36,397 nucleotides of DNA, taken from positions 1 to 36,397 of the forward strand of contig CAIYGQ010000069.1 in NCBI GenBank assembly GCA_903925745.1. The letters are read 5' to 3'. Below the pieces are notes generated by a model. It searched no databases, was not told the origin of the DNA, and saw only the letters and a list, made by a program, of their open reading frames with translations. A program made the translations under genes and the position numbers. Shown here piece after piece: positions 33,176 to 36,397 of this stretch (position 1 is the stretch's first letter; every line of letters starts with the position of its first letter). Source of the DNA: an uncultured Actinomycetes bacterium (GTDB lineage: Bacteria; Actinomycetota; Acidimicrobiia; Acidimicrobiales; Microtrichaceae).

Positions 33176-34645
33176 TCAGACGAGGGGGCGGTCGGACGGT
33201 TCCACCGGACTCGGGAGATCCGTCTCCCCCATCAGCCGGCGGTCCACCGAGGCGGCGCAGGCCCGCCCCTCGGCGATGGCCCACACGATCAGGCTCTGAC
33301 CGCGGCCGGCGTCACCGCAGACGTAGACGCCATCCACGTTGGTCGACCAGTCGTCGTCGCGTCCCACATTCCCGCGGTCGTCCAGCTCGACGCCGAGCTG
33401 CTCGAGCAGCCCGGGGCGCTCGGGGCCGACGAAGCCCATCGCCAGGAACACCAGGTCCGCCTCGATCACGCGGTCGGAACCGTCCACGGGAACGAACGTG
33501 GGCCGGCCGTCGACCTCACCCTGTTCGACGTCGACGACCCGGAGGCCGCCGAGGGTGCCGTCGCCCGCGTCGACGAACTCGACGGTGTTGACGGAGTAGA
33601 TGCGGTCCCCGCCCTCCTCGTGGGCCGATGACGTGCGGTAGACGAACGGCCAGGTCGGCCAGGGGTTCGCATCCGGCCGCTCCTCGGGTGGCCGGGCCAT
33701 GATCTCGAATTGGGCGATCGACGACGCACCCTGGCGGTGGGCGGTGCCGAGGCAGTCGGCGCCGGTGTCACCGCCACCGATGATGACGACCCGCTTGCCG
33801 CCGGCGTGGATCGGCACGGCGTCGACGTCCAGATCACCCTCCTGGGCCCGGTTGGCCCACGGGAGGTACTCCATGGCCTGGTGCACACCGGCCAGCTCCC
33901 GGCCGGGGATCGGCAGGTCGCGCCAGGCGGTGGCGCCGGTGGCGACCACGACGACGTCGAACTGCTCCCGGAGCTCGTCGGCCGACAGGTCCACCCCGAC
34001 CTCCACGCCCGTGCGGAACTCAGTGCCCTCGGCCCGCATCTGGGCCAGTCGTCGGTCCAGGACGCGCTTCTCCATCTTGAACTCGGGGATCCCGTAGCGG
34101 AGCAGGCCGCCGATGCGGTCGGCCCGCTCGAACACGACCACGTGGTGGCCGGCGCGCGTCAGCTGTTGCGCCGCCGCCAGCCCGGCCGGACCGGAGCCGA
34201 TCACCGCGACGCTGCGGCCGGTGGCCTGGGTCGGCCGGACCGGAGTGACCCAGCCCTCGGCCCAGGCCCGGTCGATGATCGACACCTCGACCTGCTTGAT
34301 CGTCACCGGATCGGCGTTGATCCCCAGGACGCACGCCGCCTCGCACGGTGCCGGACACAGGCGGCCGGTGAACTCGGGGAAGTTGTTCGTGGCGTGGAGC
34401 CGGTCGATGGCCCGGCGCCACTCGTCCCGGTACACCATGTCGTTCCAGTCGGGGATGATGTTGCCGAGCGGACAGCCGTTGTTGCAGAACGGGATGCCGC
34501 AGTCCATGCACCGGCTGGCCTGCTCCTCGATCGCCCCCGGCTCGAACTCCTCGTAGACCTCGTGCCAGTCGAGCAGCCGCACGGGCACGGGGCGTCGCGA
34601 CGGGAGGCGCCGGTCGTGCTTCAGGAACCCTCGAGCGTCACCCAC
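33176..34645 (-). CDS. gltD: Glutamate synthase small (beta) subunit
   Basis: A 489-aa iron-sulfur flavoprotein that takes electrons from NADPH and passes them to the large subunit for glutamate formation from glutamine and 2-oxoglutarate. Cysteines 46, 49, 54 and 58 (CMDCGIPFCNNGC) and 97, 101 and 105 form the N-terminal [4Fe-4S] region. The FAD motif GSGPAG is at 150-155, the NADPH motif IIGGGDTGAD follows in the middle, and CGDAGRGQSL is near the C-terminus. The length is normal. GTG 34645 has GAGGAGGG (34652-34659) 6 nt upstream. It follows gltB in the same operon, separated by 54 bp containing a tandem repeat. Confidence 0.95.
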   Translation of the reverse strand: MGDARGFLKHDRRLPSRRPVPVRLLDWHEVYEEFEPGAIEEQASRCMDCGIPFCNNGCPLGNIIPDWNDMVYRDEWRRAIDRLHATNNFPEFTGRLCPAPCEAACVLGINADPVTIKQVEVSIIDRAWAEGWVTPVRPTQATGRSVAVIGSGPAGLAAAQQLTRAGHHVVVFERADRIGGLLRYGIPEFKMEKRVLDRRLAQMRAEGTEFRTGVEVGVDLSADELREQFDVVVVATGATAWRDLPIPGRELAGVHQAMEYLPWANRAQEGDLDVDAVPIHAGGKRVVIIGGGDTGADCLGTAHRQGASSIAQFEIMARPPEERPDANPWPTWPFVYRTSSAHEEGGDRIYSVNTVEFVDAGDGTLGGLRVVDVEQGEVDGRPTFVPVDGSDRVIEADLVFLAMGFVGPERPGLLEQLGVELDDRGNVGRDDDWSTNVDGVYVCGDAGRGQSLIVWAIAEGRACAASVDRRLMGETDLPSPVEPSDRPLV

Positions 34646-34655
34646 CCCGCACCCT

Positions 34656-34691
34656 CCTCACCTCGGACACCGTCCTCACCTCCGACACCGT
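34656..34691. repeat. 18-bp tandem duplication between gltB and gltD
   Basis: Two adjacent 18-bp units (34656-34673 and 34674-34691) differ at one base. On the transcribed strand each contains GAGGTGAGG, so the unit duplicates a purine-rich stretch just above the gltD ribosome site. It occupies most of the 54-bp gap. A slippage product is the simplest view, but it could alter gltD translation. Confidence 0.75.
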
Positions 34692-34699
34692 CCAGGGTG

Positions 34700-36397
34700 T
34701 CACTTCTGGCTCGACGCCATGATCGTCTCGACCACGTCGAGCCCCTCGGCCTCGGCCAGGGCGATCGCATCCAGCACTCGTCGCAGGTCGTTGGGCATCA
34801 CCTTGACGAAGCGGTCGCGCTCGACGTCCCAGTTCGCCAGCAGGTGCGCTCCCCGCGCCGAGTCGGTGGCGGCGACGTGCCGTTCGATCAGTCCGCGCAG
34901 TTCGATCAGGTCGTCGGCGTCCGGCGACTCGAGGCTGAGCATCTCGAAGTTCACCCGGGACGGGAACGTGCCGTCCTCGTCGTGGACGTACGCGACCCCG
35001 CCTGACATCCCTGCGCCGAAGTTCCGTCCGGTGCGTCCGAGCACGACGACCCGACCACCCGTCATGTACTCGCACCCGTGGTCGCCGACACCCTCCACGA
35101 CCGCGACGGCACCCGAGTTGCGGACGCAGAACCGCTCGCCCACGACGCCTCCCAGGAAGGCCTCGCCCGACGTGGCGCCGTACAACAACACGTTGCCGGC
35201 GATGATGTTGCTGGCTGCATCGAAGCCGGCGGGCGCATCCGCACTGGGCCGCACGATGATCCGCCCGCCCGAGAGTCCCTTGCCCACGTAGTCGTTCGCA
35301 TCCCCGTGGAGCCGCAGGGTCACGCCGCTCGGCACGAAGGCGCCGAAGCTGTTGCCGGCCGAGCCCGTGAAGTCGATCCGGATCGTGCCGTCGGGCAACC
35401 CCGCGGCCCCGTGGCGCCGGGTGATCTCGTGGCCGAGCATCGTGCCGACGGTCCGGTTCACGTTGCGGATCGGCACCTCGAGCTGGACGGGGGTGCCGTC
35501 ATCGATGGCTGGTCGGCAGGCTGCGATGAGCTCCACGTCGAGCGCGTCCTGCAGGCCGTGGTCCTGGGTGCGGGCGTGGTGGAGGTGGTCCTCCGGGCGG
35601 GGCTCCACGACGTGGAGGATCGGTGACAGGTCCAGTCCGGACGCCTTCCAGTGCTCCACCGCCGCCGAGGTGTCGAGCAGCTCGGCGTGGCCGATCGCCT
35701 CCTCGAGCGTCCGGAACCCGAGGTCCGCGAGCAGCTCGCGGACCTCCTCGGCGATGAAGGTCATGAAGTGCTCGACGAACTCCGGCTTTCCGGTGAACCT
35801 GGCGCGCAGCTCCGGGTTCTGGGTGGCGATCCCGACGGGGCACGTGTCCAGGTGGCAGACCCGCATCATCACGCAGCCCGACACGACCAGCGGTGCGGTG
35901 GCGAACCCGAACTCCTCGGCTCCGAGCAGCGCGGCCACCACGACGTCACGTCCGGTCTTCAGCTGACCGTCGACCTGCACGACGATCCGGTCCCGCAGTC
36001 CGTTCAGCACGAGCGTCTGCTGGGTCTCGGCGAGCCCGAGCTCCCAGGGTGCCCCGGCGTGCTTGATCGAGGTGAGCGGACTGGCTCCGGTCCCGCCGTC
36101 GTGGCCGGAGATCAACACGACGTCGGACTTCGCCTTGGCGACGCCGGCCGCGACCGTCCCGACGCCGACCTCCGCCACGAGCTTCACGTGGACCCTGGCC
36201 GACGGGTTCGAGTTCTTGAGGTCGTGGATCAGCTGGGCCAGGTCCTCGATGGAGTAGATGTCGTGGTGTGGTGGCGGCGAGATCAGGCCGACACCCGGTG
36301 TCGAGTGACGGGTCTCGGCGATCCACGGGTAGACCTTGTGGCCGGGCAGCTGCCCGCCCTCGCCCGGCTTCGCACCCTGCGCCATCTTGATCTGGAC
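34700..36397 (-). CDS. gltB: Glutamate synthase large (alpha) subunit, C-terminal part
   Basis: The last 565 residues are visible; the gene continues past the window edge on the 5' side. The visible part starts inside the FMN/synthase domain ([19 protein letters not shown]), with [19 protein letters not shown] and the [3Fe-4S] cysteines in [16 protein letters not shown]. The C-terminal beta-helix has repeated Gly-rich GxxGxGxxxG units ([33 protein letters not shown]). All of this is normal for bacterial NADPH-GltB of about 1500 residues. gltD follows after 54 bp. It assimilates ammonia together with glutamine synthetase. Confidence 0.95.
   Translation of the reverse strand, partial: VQIKMAQGAKPGEGGQLPGHKVYPWIAETRHSTPGVGLISPPPHHDIYSIEDLAQLIHDLKNSNPSARVHVKLVAEVGVGTVAAGVAKAKSDVVLISGHDGGTGASPLTSIKHAGAPWELGLAETQQTLVLNGLRDRIVVQVDGQLKTGRDVVVAALLGAEEFGFATAPLVVSGCVMMRVCHLDTCPVGIATQNPELRARFTGKPEFVEHFMTFIAEEVRELLADLGFRTLEEAIGHAELLDTSAAVEHWKASGLDLSPILHVVEPRPEDHLHHARTQDHGLQDALDVELIAACRPAIDDGTPVQLEVPIRNVNRTVGTMLGHEITRRHGAAGLPDGTIRIDFTGSAGNSFGAFVPSGVTLRLHGDANDYVGKGLSGGRIIVRPSADAPAGFDAASNIIAGNVLLYGATSGEAFLGGVVGERFCVRNSGAVAVVEGVGDHGCEYMTGGRVVVLGRTGRNFGAGMSGGVAYVHDEDGTFPSRVNFEMLSLESPDADDLIELRGLIERHVAATDSARGAHLLANWDVERDRFVKVMPNDLRRVLDAIALAEAEGLDVVETIMASSQK

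Noticed and set aside
1-36397. tRNA, rRNA, CRISPR, IS element or phage genes
   Set aside because: No conserved RNA signatures, repeat-spacer pattern, transposase motifs or flanking inverted repeats were seen.

Overview
The window is GC-rich, tightly packed bacterial DNA with many GTG starts and 1-10 bp gene overlaps. It suggests an actinobacterium (Actinomycetota). The gene set (an AftD-type arabinofuranosyltransferase, a polyprenol-phosphate mannose synthase, GltBD, leaderless-type promoters) fits, but nothing fixes the genus. An acidimicrobial-type lineage is only a guess. I found no rRNA, tRNA, CRISPR array, insertion sequence or prophage gene.

Region 1 (1-6039, + strand) is an oligopeptide/dipeptide ABC importer. 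It holds the last codons of an upstream gene (possibly the solute-binding protein), a strong 12-bp hairpin, two permeases and two ATPases joined by 4-bp or 1-bp stop/start overlaps, and then an acyl-CoA synthetase/AMP ligase 20 bp downstream.

Region 2 (6008-8020) holds a small zinc-ribbon protein on the minus strand, with an in-frame 18-bp tandem repeat, and a divergent FAD-dependent oxidoreductase that is distantly like UDP-galactopyranose mutase.

Region 3 (8015-32214, both strands) looks like an envelope-glycan assembly and decoration locus. It encodes four membrane acyltransferase-3 (AT3) proteins, two of them fused to extracytoplasmic SGNH domains. It also encodes a polyprenol-phosphate mannose synthase-like GT2, four polytopic membrane proteins of GT-C or unknown type, a full-length AftD homologue with two discoidin-like binding modules, a methyltransferase, a GT4 glycosyltransferase, a 5'-nucleotidase-like HAD protein and a membrane-embedded spermidine-synthase-like protein. 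A reasonable reading is that the GT2 protein charges a polyprenyl-phosphate sugar donor, GT-C enzymes use lipid-linked donors outside the membrane, and AT3/SGNH proteins O-acylate the product. The chemistry cannot be read from sequence.

Region 4 (32224-36397, minus strand) holds the glutamate synthase genes gltB (partial, runs off the window) and gltD, followed by a GT2 rhamnosyltransferase-like gene.

Three observations stand out. One AT3 protein carries two SGNH domains in tandem, and the first has lost both its catalytic Ser and His. Eight starts in region 3 have a TAnnnT box 6-10 nt upstream, the signature of leaderless transcripts. A single TAGTGTA box may serve as the -10 on both strands between the methyltransferase and GT4 genes.
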